Positions 31,804 through 41,534 of a stretch of 64,000 nt of DNA are shown here, piece by piece. The position numbers were made by a program, and so were the translations under genes. This stretch comes from Symbiodinium natans (taxonomy: Eukaryota; Sar; Dinophyceae; Suessiales; Symbiodiniaceae): positions 1,203,501 to 1,267,500 of the forward strand of contig CAJNDS010002501.1 of the NCBI GenBank assembly GCA_905221605.1. Reading direction: 5' to 3'. Each line of letters opens with the position of its first letter. Within the stretch, counting starts at the first letter, position 1. The notes beneath the pieces were generated by a model. It worked only from the letters and a program-made list of their open reading frames with translations. It was not told the origin of the DNA and ran no database searches.

Positions 31804-33258
31804 GTGCACACTGCATGGACTCGAATGGTGCTGGATGCTTCAGTGGCTGGGTCCAAGCTGACCAACCTCTTTCCCGTGCACAGCAGGTCCTGGTGGCCTA
31901 TGGTGGAAGACATTTTCAGCTCCAGAGTTTGCCAAAGGCTTGCGCAGCAACTCCTGCTTGAATGCGTGAAGCACAACGAGTTCACTTACCTTTCCGTCGA
32001 TGGTACTGTGAAGTGCACTATGCCGCTTCTCGGCCAGAAGAAGCCTGGTGGAAAGCAAAGGAAGTCTGAGCCACTCTTCATCAACGGGGCAGACGCGATT
32101 CACACTGTAGTGACTGTACGGGGACGCTCTGGAGCAGTCGTCGGCTTTTGGCCGTTACTTTCAGAGAAGGCGGAACACTTGCAGGAGGCATTTCTGTGCA
32201 ACTTGCCTCAGGCAGCTCTTGCCCAAGTCCAGTGCGTGGCCACAGACGCACCGTCTTCTCACATGTTCTCGCTCCTGCAGTCGATTATGCCCAACCTGCA
32301 ATGCTTGTGTCTGGACCCAGTTCATCTAGCCATCAAATATGAGTACGCAACAGGGCGCCGAAGAACGAAAGGTTCCGGAAGATTGCGCGCGTGCTTAGGC
32401 AAGTTCAACGCAACCGACGCAAGTTTTGCTGCGGGGCATTGGGGCCCTTTTTTTTCTGGCGCGAGCGCGACATCATTGTCCGCGCGAGAAGCATGTTTGC
32501 GTGAGCAGATTCGCTCAGGTGGCATGGCCACGAGAAAGGCTTCGTCTATCTTGCAGCAGGTCGAAGAAAAGGTGGTGTGGGCAAACCGAACCGAGTTTGT
32601 CGAGTCCCTGGCCGCAATCTCCAAGATGTTCCGCCACGAGGTTGAGCGCAAGGGAGAGAAAAAGGGAATGTTTGTGTATGATCATCTCGCTCATGCGGCC
32701 GAAGCGGACAGACTGGAATGGTTGCTGAACAATTTGCGGTTTCGGTCAACACAACCCGGCTCTGTGCTAAGCCTTTTGGCGTCAGGCACAACCTCGAACG
32801 AGGCCTTGCACGCAGAGATGCGCTCGTGGTTCCGGCAAATTCAGTCCATGCATCAGTCGTCTCTTCGTTTGAAGTGTTCCGCATTCCGGCTGCGCAAGCT
32901 GTTGGAGCACAACACTGCTCTTTATCGACCCACTGCCAGACAGATGACACCTGGTCATGTTTTGGCACGACGACTGGGGCAGAAATTGTGGAGCGCAAGA
33001 GCTTGGCAAAGGTTCGTTGAGGGCAGGCCTGAGCAGCTGCCACTCAAGCGGCTTCGGGACCAACATGCACGCAAGCTGGTCTTGCGCCAGGCTGCCGTAA
33101 TCAGACGGCTCACTGGCAAGCAGCGGCAGCCGCCGCCGCAAGCTGAGCAGGCCATTCGCCGACAAAAGAAGCGCACTGCTTTCACATTGTTGCGTGCAGC
33201 TGGAATCATGCGGCAAGGCGTCGCGAAGCGACGTGCGCCAGCACGGGAGCCGTCGTAA
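31804..33258 (+). CDS. Giant element gene, exon 17: DDE transposase catalytic core
   Basis: A 484-codon terminal exon ending at TAA 33256-33258. It has the ordered signature of an RNase-H-fold transposase: Ser-Val-Asp-Gly-Thr (Asp 31999), Ala-Thr-Asp-Ala (Asp 32245), then Cys-Leu-Asp-Pro-Val-His-Leu (Asp 32314, His 32323) and Thr-Ser-Asn-Glu-Ala-Leu-His (Glu 32800). The D-x2-H after the second Asp is the (C/D)-x2-H signature shared by Mutator-like, hAT, P, Kolobok and related superfamilies; the 185 residues between second Asp and Glu would hold the alpha-helical insertion of these enzymes. A basic tail follows. It should cut and join element ends. I cannot place it in one superfamily with confidence; MULE-like or KDZ-like are the nearest guesses. 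No stop or frameshift interrupts it, so the copy may be active. Confidence 0.82.
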   Translation: MHTAWTRMVLDASVAGSKLTNLFPVHSRSWWPMVEDIFSSRVCQRLAQQLLLECVKHNEFTYLSVDGTVKCTMPLLGQKKPGGKQRKSEPLFINGADAIHTVVTVRGRSGAVVGFWPLLSEKAEHLQEAFLCNLPQAALAQVQCVATDAPSSHMFSLLQSIMPNLQCLCLDPVHLAIKYEYATGRRRTKGSGRLRACLGKFNATDASFAAGHWGPFFSGASATSLSAREACLREQIRSGGMATRKASSILQQVEEKVVWANRTEFVESLAAISKMFRHEVERKGEKKGMFVYDHLAHAAEADRLEWLLNNLRFRSTQPGSVLSLLASGTTSNEALHAEMRSWFRQIQSMHQSSLRLKCSAFRLRKLLEHNTALYRPTARQMTPGHVLARRLGQKLWSARAWQRFVEGRPEQLPLKRLRDQHARKLVLRQAAVIRRLTGKQRQPPPQAEQAIRRQKKRTAFTLLRAAGIMRQGVAKRRAPAREPS

Positions 33259-33573
33259 GGCAGCGCAAGCAAGTCGTGGCAAAAAATGGCAAACGCGTCT
33301 GTGGTTCAACAAGGTCATGGCGTAGACGCCGTGAGGTAGCCCATCCCCAGCAGCGTGCAGTTAAATAAAGATAATATGTACATGTGGCAAGGAATTTCGC
33401 CGAGATTTTGACACAGATTCTGCTTCTGAACTACCCCAGAAGAAGTTGCTTTGTCAAATCGCAAGCGCTATCCCAATGCTGCGTCTCTTCTGCTCTGTAC
33501 AGCCTATAGAGCCTTTGTCCGTCTTTTTCTGTGTAGAGCCAGGCAGGCTCGGGTGCACACATGTCACTTGTGA
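33259..33573. other. 3' flank of the transposase gene
   Basis: Contains AATAAAGATAAT at about 33364, a possible polyadenylation signal about 105 bp after the stop. No terminal inverted repeat identified by eye. Confidence 0.35.
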
Positions 33574-33771
33574 GTGTCCCATGATGCCGTTACGGGATTA
33601 ACTCTGGGAGTTCACGTAAACGGCGTTGAACTGAACTGGCAGTCTGCTGTTGCATTCTTGGCGCACGACTGGCGACTGACTGGAGCTGGACAAGGCATGT
33701 CGTTCATGGCAGTGCTGGACTCGGAACAGCAACACTGGCAGCGCGCGGAGCTGCGCTGCCTTGACTTGTAG
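33574..33771 (+). CDS. Small open frame of unknown function
   Basis: A 65-codon frame with normal amino-acid composition (Leu-Gly-Val-His-Val-Asn-Gly-Val near the start, several Trp). It sits between the transposase end and the 51-bp repeat, in DNA still free of telomere-like words, so it may be part of the element or an exon of something else. No domain recognised. Confidence 0.3.
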   Translation: MSHDAVTGLTLGVHVNGVELNWQSAVAFLAHDWRLTGAGQGMSFMAVLDSEQQHWQRAELRCLDL

Positions 33772-33862
33772 TTTCTCACAAGCTATACTGCACAGTCATG
33801 GCGCCTGCAAGTGATTGCTGCTTTTCGTGCTTTCACTGTGGGAGCTGCGCGCCTGGCTTAGG

Positions 33863-34790
33863 AAGGAGGAGTTTGTTCCACGTATATGAAGGGGTCCGGA
33901 GCTCAGACCTGCCCAGGAGGAGTTTGTTCCACCTATATGAAGGGGTCCGGAGCTCAGACCTGCCCAGGAGGAGTTTGTTTATTTTTCTGAAGAGATCCGG
34001 CCCAGGAGGAGCTTGTTCCACGTAAATGAAGGGATTCGGAGCTCAGACCTGCCCAGGAGGAGTTTGTTCCACCTCTCTGAAGGGGTAGGAGTTTGTTCCA
34101 CGTAAATGAAGGGATCCGGAGTTCAGACCTGCCCAGGAGGAGTTTGTTCCACCTATATGAAGGGGTCCGGAGCTCAGACCTGCCCAGGACGAGTTTGTTC
34201 CACCTATATATGAAGGGTCCGGAGCTCAGACCTGGTTAAGAGGAGTTTGTTTATTTCTCTGAAGAAGGGATCCGGCCCAGGAGGAGTTTGTTCCACGTAA
34301 ATGAAGGGATTCGGAGCTCGCCTGCCTAGAAGGAGTTTGTTCCACCTCTCTCAAGGGGTCTGGCCCACAAGGAGTTTGTTCCACGTAAATGAAGGGATCC
34401 GGAGCTTAGACCTGCTCAGGAGGAGTTTGTTCCACCTATATGAAGGGGTCCGCAGCTCAGACCTGGCCAGGAGGAGTTTGTTCCACCTATATGAAGGCGT
34501 CCGGAGCTCAGACCTGCTCAAAAGGAGTTTGTTCCACCTCTCTGAAGGGGTCCGGCCCAAAGGAGGAGTTTGTTCCATGCAAATGAAGGGAGCCGTTGAG
34601 GAGGAGTTTGTTCCACCTATATGAAGGGGTCCGGAGCTCAGACTTGCCCAGGACACCTATATGAAGGGGCCCGGAGCTCAGACCTGCCCAGGAGAAGTTT
34701 GTTCCACCTACATGAAGGGTTCAGGAGCTCAGACCTGCCCAGGAAGAGTTTGTTCCACCTATATGAAAGGGTCCGGAGCTCATACCTGCG
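33863..34790. repeat. 51-bp minisatellite, about 19 units
   Basis: Unit built of AGGAGGAGTTTGTTCC, ACCTATATGAAGGGGTCC and GGAGCTCAGACCTGCCC. The landmark GTTTGTT occurs at 33871, 33922 and 33973, a 51-bp period; several units are shortened by loss of the GCTCAGACC part. Because 51 is 17 codons, one plus frame encodes a 17-residue repeat (Arg-Arg-Ser-Leu-Phe-His-Leu-Tyr-Glu-Gly...). I treat it as non-coding. Confidence 0.93.
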
Positions 34791-34981
34791 CTGGGAAGGA
34801 TCACACCCCTAGTTGGGGAAGCTGGGTCAGCAAATTAGGTTTTCGGTGAGTCGAACACAGGATGATGCAGTGAGTGTGAGATACAACTGGCTTAGGCTCC
34901 CTCGTTGAGGAAGCCGAATCAGTGAAGCCAAGCAGTGCTTTTTTGTGGGTATCTCGGGCTATCTGTTGCGCGAGGTTGGCC

Positions 34982-35075
34982 GTGTGAGAATCACACTTCG
35001 TCCTTTCGGGGTGCTGCGCACGATGGCATGTGAGAATCACACGTCGTTCTTTCGGGGCGCTGCGCACGACGGCAC
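34982..35075. repeat. Two 46-bp tandem units with a short inverted repeat
   Basis: Units start at 34983 and 35029. The first carries GTGTGAGAATCACAC, an inverted repeat with 6-bp arms and a 3-bp loop, followed by TTC(G/T)TCCTTTCGGGGTGCTGCGCACGA-like sequence. Confidence 0.85.
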
Positions 35076-35279
35076 TTCTGCAGTGTGGAGCACAGGGTTT
35101 TCTCCCAAAAGTGGTTTTCCCTGTGCCCCCATTCACGAAGTCTCAAGGCTTCTAGTGGTTTTGAGCACGGACGTCGACCTTCTAGCAAGGCGTCTTTTAG
35201 AGCTGAGCCAAGATTGATGATTTTGAAGCTTCGGCTTCTAAGGGTTCTTAGAGCCTCTAAGCCCAGGAATTGTTGAATA

Positions 35280-35720
35280 TTGATTTATATGGGAACGTTA
35301 GCATTTATTGGTCAACTTTGCTTGGCCTGGGCGTTGCCTCAGTTTCTATTCAAATACAAGAAGCAGGATATGATTTCAATATGATTTGGGCTCTGGTTTG
35401 CCAAGACTTTCTATTGTTTATGTGGGTATTTGTGACAAAGATGTGATACAAATATGTCGAACATATGAAAAAGATAGCCAATATTATGATTCTATTAACG
35501 AAAGATGCACTTTTACAATTCATGCTCATGCCTTGGGCAATACTTGTCGGCAAGATTTTGCAGATTTTTATGTATTTTCATCATTTGTTTTATTTTGATT
35601 GTTTCTCATATTTCCTATATTTTTGAGAATAACTACATCTGAATTTCATAATTTTGTCATATGTTTTCATAATCGATTCAGGCCATCTCGACGAGATTAT
35701 ATTCCAATCGTCGGAAAGCT
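35280..35720. other. AT-rich island
   Basis: Markedly more A+T-rich than its surroundings, with only short frames. One frame reads a hydrophobic, Phe/Met-rich sequence of the kind seen in organelle genes, broken by TGA near 35439. Nuclear-integrated organelle DNA or a decayed foreign insert are both possible. No gene named. Confidence 0.4.
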
Positions 35721-35879
35721 GCGGTCCTGCCTCCGAGGGCACCCCTGCCATCCCCTTGCTTGCCCATGATGCACGGCCCGTCCGGCCTTGTTCTCGCACT
35801 TGACCTCCGCTTGGGCTTGTCAAACCCCTGATGGCATGGCGTCCGCTTGGGTCCGTCAAGCTCCTTGTGCATATAGCTT

Positions 35880-36185
35880 GTAGTAAATGCTGCTAAGGCC
35901 TATATCGGCAAGCGTGGTGCTGGAGGTCTCGCGGGACGTGGTGTCGGAGTGGACGCATCCTGCATCGCTGGGTGTCGGGCGCAAAAATGTTTGGCAGGAC
36001 ACCAGGACACCGCGGCTTGGCCGTGCCGCGGTTTGTTGGAGCGTGTTCACAAGTAACTTCGGCCTAGCAGGTGCAATTGACACTGCAAGAGATGTGTACA
36101 GTTTCAATGTGACTGCCCACGTCCAAGAAAAGTTCGGACTTGCTCTTGGTTTCATTATGGGGTGCGCAGGGTGCTCTAAACCCTG
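35880..36185 (+). CDS. Open frame of unknown function
   Basis: A 99-codon plus frame (35887-36186) with a globular-looking composition, Thr-Pro-Arg-Leu-Gly-Arg then Val-Thr-Ala-His-Val; an opposite-strand frame of 131 codons overlaps it. Telomere-like words start again directly after, at about 36178. Which strand, if any, is coding cannot be decided. Confidence 0.25.
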
Positions 36186-36296
36186 AACCCTAACCCCTAA
36201 GCCCGAAGGCACACACTGGAGCAGTTCATGACACGGCCAGAACCCCTTCAAACCTAGGTATGCGTGCGCTGCATTATACGTATTCTACCGTGCCAC

Positions 36297-36320
36297 GGGG
36301 GGGGGGGGGGGGGGGGGGGG
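36297..36320. repeat. Poly(G) tract, 24 bases
   Basis: Uninterrupted G run; similar runs occur at 40327 (18 G) and 60176 (22 C). Length may be affected by sequencing error. Confidence 0.95.
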
Positions 36321-36329
36321 ATGCTCCAA

Positions 36330-38480
36330 AGGGCTGGGGTCGTCGGGCGGGTTGATTGGAGGCTTCCGGACCTACTTGGGCGGGGTTCGGATCTACAGTA
36401 TTTAGTGCAAAACTCTGCAGACAACCCGTATACCAAGGATCAAAACCAAATGGGTGTGGGATGCAAGCCGGCTGCATCCCGCTACAGATCAACATGATTC
36501 TTGGCAGTTGATGCCACGGCTTGGCATCATCTTGGTTTAATTAAAGGTTGGGGTTCAACAAGGTTTTTTGCGCGTGGCTTAATGGAGTTGTAAGACTCTT
36601 TCTAAGTGCGTGCGCAGAAGCGATGCAAGTTTCCCACAGGCACTGTTTTGTCACACTTTTCCCTGCATGTGTTTCGGGATCTGGAGTAGACGTGCTCCAA
36701 ATGCTCGACCTGTTGTGGCACGGCTTTGGCTTGGCTTTGAGTCTCCAAGCCAAGTCTGAGGTTCACCATGAACCAAATCGAGAAATCGGATCACTGAACC
36801 ATTTTCGCATGGGCGGCATCCGTTGAAACGTGAACATGCTAAGCTCTGCCGTTCTTTTAAGGGGTTCGCGAAAACTACGAAAAGAAGTCATGGAATCCCA
36901 GGCTTCAACCTCCAAATTCGCTACGTATGGAGTAGTGCACGGCGCAGTCCCTAAAGGCGTTGGGGGCACTTCAGGCTCCAAGGGGCGCGAGGAAACCTTT
37001 ACCTTTCCCAGTGCATGTAGACAAGTCTGCCACTCTGGCGTTTGAATTCTGTTAAGGCAAGGGTCTGATTGAACCTCTTTGTGGACTCTGTGAAGAAGTG
37101 TGCGCAACGAGAAACTGTTGAAGGAAGAGAGGTGGTTTTACGCTGCAAAAGCTGGCGACATCTCTTTCGCCTAATGGCTCCTAAGCTTCTTCTCAAGCCC
37201 AACACTTGCTGCTTCCACTGCTGCGAAATTCATGCTTCCGATGATGCTTCCGGACGGAATCAGGTTGTTTTCTACACTACACCACTGCCGACAAACCCAG
37301 GAAACCTCCTCTCAACAACTTAAACTGTCTTCACGGCTTCTTATACCCCAAGTAAAACCATCTCCACCGGCATCTGAAAGCACTTGAAGGAGGATCGATC
37401 CCCGTAGGAGCTGAAAGCCGTCTGACGATTTTGTTCCGAACCTTCAGAACCCTCCAAAGACGTTCGAGCTTCTTCAGCCTCATGCAGGTCGTTGAACCAG
37501 CTTAATAAGTTCTTGAGAATGCTTCCGGACCATTGTGACAAGGCACGAAAAAGGAGCTTGAATATCAAAGCCCTCATAGTGAAACAGATTCAAATCCATC
37601 AACTTCTCGAAAGGTTCTACAAGCAACGAAAGTCCCAGACCTTGCCATTTCGGGTGTATGCTTGCTAGTAAAGGCCCACCAGGGATCTTGTTGGATATTT
37701 GTGTTTTGCAGCGCATTCAAGCTGCAAGGCACTCTTACCTGCCCCTGTTGCAGGGTTTATGGTTCAATTCAGTCATACGTGGTGCCTCCAGTTGCCAAGG
37801 ACGAGCGGTACGACTCTCGTAAACCTTGTGAGGCCGATTGAAGGTTGTTATGCCCTATTTACAGCCTTACAGCCGTCTATTGGAAAAGCTTGCGAATCCG
37901 TACACTTTTGAAGCCTACGTACTAAACTATGCGAATGGAACCTTCTAAACACATTTGTTCAAGCCGCCTCAAGTTTTTGTTGGAACCTTCGGAACAGCCT
38001 CTTAACAGTTCTCACAGAAGCCTTTCGAAAGTTGAACCTTTCTTCCAACACTGAAAATGCAGCACGTCACATCTAAAGACTGCGCCAAAAACTCCTGAGC
38101 ACCATCGCAATGCCGTCTGGAAGCGTTTGCAGAACTGTCGAAAATGCGCAGTTGTAAACCGCCTATAAAGATTCTAAAGACCATCACACTTCGCCAAAAT
38201 TCTCGCGTTCCCGAAAGTAGCCTCAATCCTATTTAGCCAGCCCCCTTGAAGCAATCTTCAGGCCTTCATGAACCTGAGCCTCATCAGCTCAACACCATCA
38301 GAAGCCCCGATGATCTTCTTAAAACCTTCCAAGTCACCCTTCACCTCGCTGGCAAGCCGTTTGACTAACAGAACCGGAAACGGAACCGGGCCACGTAGCT
38401 GGGGGGGAGCATGCCTTAGAACTCATATTCGAAGCGCGGGCCTCAACAGCCCGAATCAAGTGTTCTTGACCTGCGCCTTC
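36330..38480. other. Mostly non-coding; weak exon candidates
   Basis: Almost free of telomere-like words. Frames at 36830-37045 and 37069-37320 have mixed composition and could be exons. The stretch 37340-38250 is full of short words such as AACCTTC, TTCGGAA and CTTCTCGAA but has no clear tandem period. Confidence 0.3.
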
Positions 38481-38489
38481 GCCCTGTGC

Positions 38490-38750
38490 CATCTTCTTTT
38501 TCTGAAGGTAAGGCTCCGCTGGGCATCGAGGAGAAGTGATGACAACCTTCGCCAACCCCGCGCGCGACATTCACTAGCCATGAAGAACTGCTCAACACCA
38601 GGGTCAAGGGGAAAGCTAGGGACTGAGTCAGAAAACAAGGATTGTCTTACCATCGACGAGGATGACGACTATGCGCAGCTCCGAACATGCACCGACGATG
38701 ACGACGACGATGATTGGGATGACCAGCTCTTGGCCCGAGGGTCACGGTTG
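38490..38750 (+). CDS. Candidate exon of gene C with Asp-rich run
   Basis: Plus frame containing Asp-Glu-Asp-Asp-Asp-Tyr and later seven consecutive Asp codons followed by Trp-Asp-Asp. The frame is open from 38268, but only the part from about 38490 looks protein-like. The next exon also starts Trp-Asp-Asp-Glu-Glu. Boundaries unresolved. Confidence 0.4.
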
Positions 38751-39013
38751 GAATGTTTTCTCTGCAATCCGACGCCTCAAACCCTGAACCTTAAGCTTCT
38801 TTAGACGGCGCATAAAGCTTAGGTCATCAAGGTTCCGGGACTCCGGTGGGTATGTCCCAAAATAGGGGTACCCCATGTGCACCCCTTACAGACCCCCCAA
38901 ATACTCTAGTCCTCCTAATTGGAACCCCCTTAAAACCTTAAAAACCACCCCCCCTTTCAGGTTTTGACTCTAAACCCTAAACCCCAAACCCTAATCAAGG
39001 TCCCGGGACTCAG

Positions 39014-39097
39014 GTATGGGATGACGAGGAGACATTCCTGCGCACCACGGATGGCGACAATTGCCTAGGTTGCTGGACCGCGCTGCTGGATTTCTGG
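39014..39097 (+). CDS. Exon of gene C
   Basis: Twenty-eight in-phase codons between GGGACTCAG and a TGG/GTTTCC donor. Acidic start (Val-Trp-Asp-Asp-Glu-Glu) then Cys-Leu-Gly-Cys-Trp. Introns on both sides consist of CCCTAAA and TTTAGGG repeats. Product unknown. Confidence 0.6.
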
Positions 39098-39114
39098 GTT
39101 TCCTTACTGTTCCA

Positions 39115-39155
39115 AGGGTTTAGGGTTTAGGGTTTAGGTTTAGGGTTTAGGGTTT
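39115..39155. repeat. TTTAGGG array, short
   Basis: Five to six units inside an intron of gene C. Confidence 0.9.
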
Positions 39156-39327
39156 AGGGCCAAAACCCTAGCTTAAGCCGCAACGTCCAGACCCTTTGGA
39201 GCCCCTAAACACCCCCAAACCCACCAAGTTCTCAACCCTGAAACAGGCAACACCCCAAAAAAACGCCCAAGACATTAAACCACTTAGACAGAAAACCCTA
39301 AACCCTAAGCCCTAAACCCCGAACGAG

Positions 39328-39422
39328 GTAGCAAAAAGGGCAAGGCGATTGCAGCTCTCGCAGACAAGCCGGTGTCTCGGGATGGATGCATGGTACGACT
39401 TTCTGGAAAAGAAGCTAAGAGG
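39328..39422 (+). CDS. Exon of gene C ending at a GTTTAGGG donor
   Basis: Enters at phase 0 after GAACGAG, matching the previous exon, and reads Val-Ala-Lys-Arg-Ala-Arg-Arg through a Trp-Tyr-Asp-Phe-Leu-Glu-Lys-Lys segment. The donor is AAGAGG/GTTTAGGG, i.e. the intron begins with the telomere-type repeat itself. A second frame is also open, so the phase is not certain. Confidence 0.5.
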
Positions 39423-39760
39423 GTTTAGGGTTTAGTGTTTAGGGACCCTAATCCGTAGACTCATATTCCTGCAGACCCTAAACGCCTAACTTCAAGAACC
39501 CTCAACAAGAACCATCTGAAGGAAGCTTTTGCTGGTTTTGGCGGGCGAGGGTTCTGATGGGGTTTGGGATTCATGCTTTAGAAATTAGGGGATCTTTAGG
39601 TTTGTGGGGGTGGGGCGGGGGCGGGGGGGAGGATTTGGGGGTTCAGTGAAGTTTAGTGGCGGGCTCCTCAAACCCTACGCCCGCCTAAACCCTACACCCG
39701 ACTGCAAGGCAAAGTGCGCTGGCGTGCGGCAGATAAAAGTCCCGGGCGAGGCTTCGCTTG

Positions 39761-39858
39761 GTTAGGGTTTAGGGTTTAGGGTTTAGGGTTTAGGGTTCAG
39801 GGTTTAGGGTTTAGGGTTTAGAGTTTAGGGTTTAGGGTTTAGGGTTTAGGGTTTAGGG
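39761..39858. repeat. TTTAGGG array, about 14 units
   Basis: One of the longest telomere-type runs in the window, beginning GTTAGGG immediately after CTTCGCTTG. It may start an intron. Unique sequence lies on both sides, so it is interstitial. Confidence 0.95.
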
Positions 39859-40204
39859 CTCGGAGCTTGTTTAGGGTTGAGGGTTCCATTTTGGGGGTTA
39901 TCGACATTTAGGGCTCAGGGCTCTGAATATGGATTCCCTTTCGGGGACCCCCTTCGCCTGGATAGGACCTCCGCTGAATTCGAGGACTTGCGGCTTTTGA
40001 TGTAAACTTCGTCTTCAGGTGTAAACCCTAAACCCTAAACCCCAAACCCTAAACCCTGGTGAAAACACTAAACGGCGGTTTAGAGGTTTCAGGGGGTTCA
40101 GGGTGCGCGGCTCCGAGGCGTGAAGGGACATCCCTAACAAGGCACTCACCCCCCCAATACCAGCTGAAAGCTCCCAAACTGAAAGGACCCAGAAGCCCTC
40201 TTGT

Positions 40205-40262
40205 TAGGGTTTAGGGTTTCGGGTGTAGGGTTTAGGGTTTGGGGTTTAGGGTTTAGGGTTTT
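40205..40262. repeat. TTTAGGG array
   Basis: About eight units, one degenerated to TTTCGGG. A matching CCCTAAA patch lies at 40022-40060, in opposite orientation. Confidence 0.9.
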
Positions 40263-40326
40263 AACCCTCAGCGGTCACATATGTGCCTTCCATGTCAAGA
40301 TTAGCTGCTTGCATGTCTTTTGGCCT

Positions 40327-40344
40327 GGGGGGGGGGGGGGGGGG
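40327..40344. repeat. Poly(G) tract, 18 bases
   Basis: Uninterrupted G run inside a presumed intron of gene C. Confidence 0.95.
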
Positions 40345-40445
40345 ATCCGCAGTCCTGGGCAACCTGGATCATCCAGCGTCGGATGTTCGGTTCAGGCCAA
40401 GTCTGCCCTAAAACCCTATTACCCTAAAACCCGAAACCCTGCTAG

Positions 40446-40577
40446 AGGTGGTGTGTCCCGCTGGGTCGCTGCTGAGCTATGTGAACAAAGCCTCCGACAC
40501 GGGCGTCCTGAAACTTGCCTTTTGTGTTTCTGGCGGCTGTGCTTTGAAGGGGTCCCGGCTCAATTGTAGAATTCCTG
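40446..40577 (+). CDS. Exon of gene C
   Basis: Clear coding composition: Val-Val-Cys-Pro-Ala-Gly-Ser-Leu-Leu-Ser-Tyr-Val, then Leu-Lys-Leu-Ala-Phe-Cys-Val-Ser-Gly-Gly-Cys. The acceptor is CTGCTAG; a GTTCAAG donor at 40578 fits the end. A small exon-like piece also lies at 40345-40395 (Trp-Ala-Thr-Trp-Ile-Ile-Gln-Arg). Confidence 0.6.
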
Positions 40578-40633
40578 GTTCAAGGCTTTAGAAAGGGCTT
40601 TGAGTTTTACATCTTTAGGGTTTTAGGCGGAAG

Positions 40634-40790
40634 GTGGAAGATCTGAGCCCAAAAATCCCCTCTTTTAAGAACTTCCTGCTGACGCCCGAAATCCTGAGCT
40701 CGAACCCCTCGGTCCCAAAGCTTTCGAAGGACTTACCGCTGCCTCGAGGGGACTGCAATGGGCTCCTGCGCCTCTGCTGCGTCCCTGAAT
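40634..40790 (+). CDS. Exon of gene C
   Basis: After a GGCGGAAG acceptor the frame reads Val-Glu-Asp-Leu-Ser-Pro-Lys-Ile-Pro and continues Ser/Leu/Pro-rich to a Cys-Cys-Val-Pro-Glu motif, with a stop at 40805 beyond the likely donor. Product unknown. Confidence 0.6.
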
Positions 40791-40929
40791 CGAATCTAAA
40801 CCCTTGACCCTAAACCTAAACCCGAAGCCCCAAGCCCTCTGAAAGCCCTAACCCTAAATTGCTGTGCGACCTGCTCTGAAAAGATACTTCAGCCTTTAGA
40901 CTCTACCTCCCGCTAGGCCCATGCTCTAG

Positions 40930-41034
40930 AAGCCCAAAAAGAGCCCAAAGTTTGCCGGACGGCTAAGGCATTGAGTGGAACACGCCCTCCATGTCGCAAG
41001 GAGACCAAGCCCCTTTGCTCTTCTCTTGGGGGGG
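40930..41034 (+). CDS. Candidate exon of gene C, basic
   Basis: Lys-rich frame (Gln-Lys-Glu-Pro-Lys-Val-Cys-Arg) between CTCTAG and a GTTTTG donor near 41034. Confidence 0.4.
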
Positions 41035-41272
41035 TTTTGAGAGGGCCTGAGATCTTAGAGGGCTCTGCAAGGTTCAGGGCTTCGCGGCTCAAGGCTTGTT
41101 TTGGGATCTTGAGTGTTTAGCCCTTCGCCGCAGAATGCTATGTTAAATTCCATGCGATTATGAAAGCACATAATTCTTTTTTACATGTACCAAAGAAATC
41201 GTCAACACAACGAGCCTCATTTTTTATCCCTCTCCCCCTGCTTCCCTGCTCCCTCCATTGCCCCCACTGCAG

Positions 41273-41400
41273 ACAATGAGGCGTTTATGGAGGCGACCAT
41301 CACTTGCAATCCCGGAATGGCTTTACAGCCACTTGCCAATCGAAATGTGGACATCTCTTTTGAGTTCAAGGCCTTCAGTCAGGCTTTCAGGGATTCAGAG
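41273..41400 (+). CDS. Exon of gene C with strong acceptor
   Basis: A long pyrimidine tract ending CCCCCACTGCAG precedes a frame reading Asn-Glu-Ala-Phe-Met-Glu-Ala-Thr and later Asp-Ile-Ser-Phe-Glu-Phe-Lys-Ala-Phe. Either a GC donor at 41383 or GT at 41401 ends it. Confidence 0.65.
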
Positions 41401-41534
41401 GTTGGGGCTTTGAGGTTTTGAGTTTAGGTGCTGAGCGTGCCCAAAGCTCGGTTTTCGGCGTTGCGTATGATCGTTCGGATGACTGTTGTTTGAACTCTAG
41501 ATTCCAACTATAGTCTGTCCAGAACTCCACCTCG

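Noticed and set aside
33863-34790. CRISPR array
   Set aside because: Units are contiguous with no unique spacers, and the genome appears eukaryotic.
39761-39858. Chromosome end (true telomere)
   Set aside because: The array is short, degenerate and flanked by unique sequence and exons on both sides; arrays of both orientations alternate along the window.
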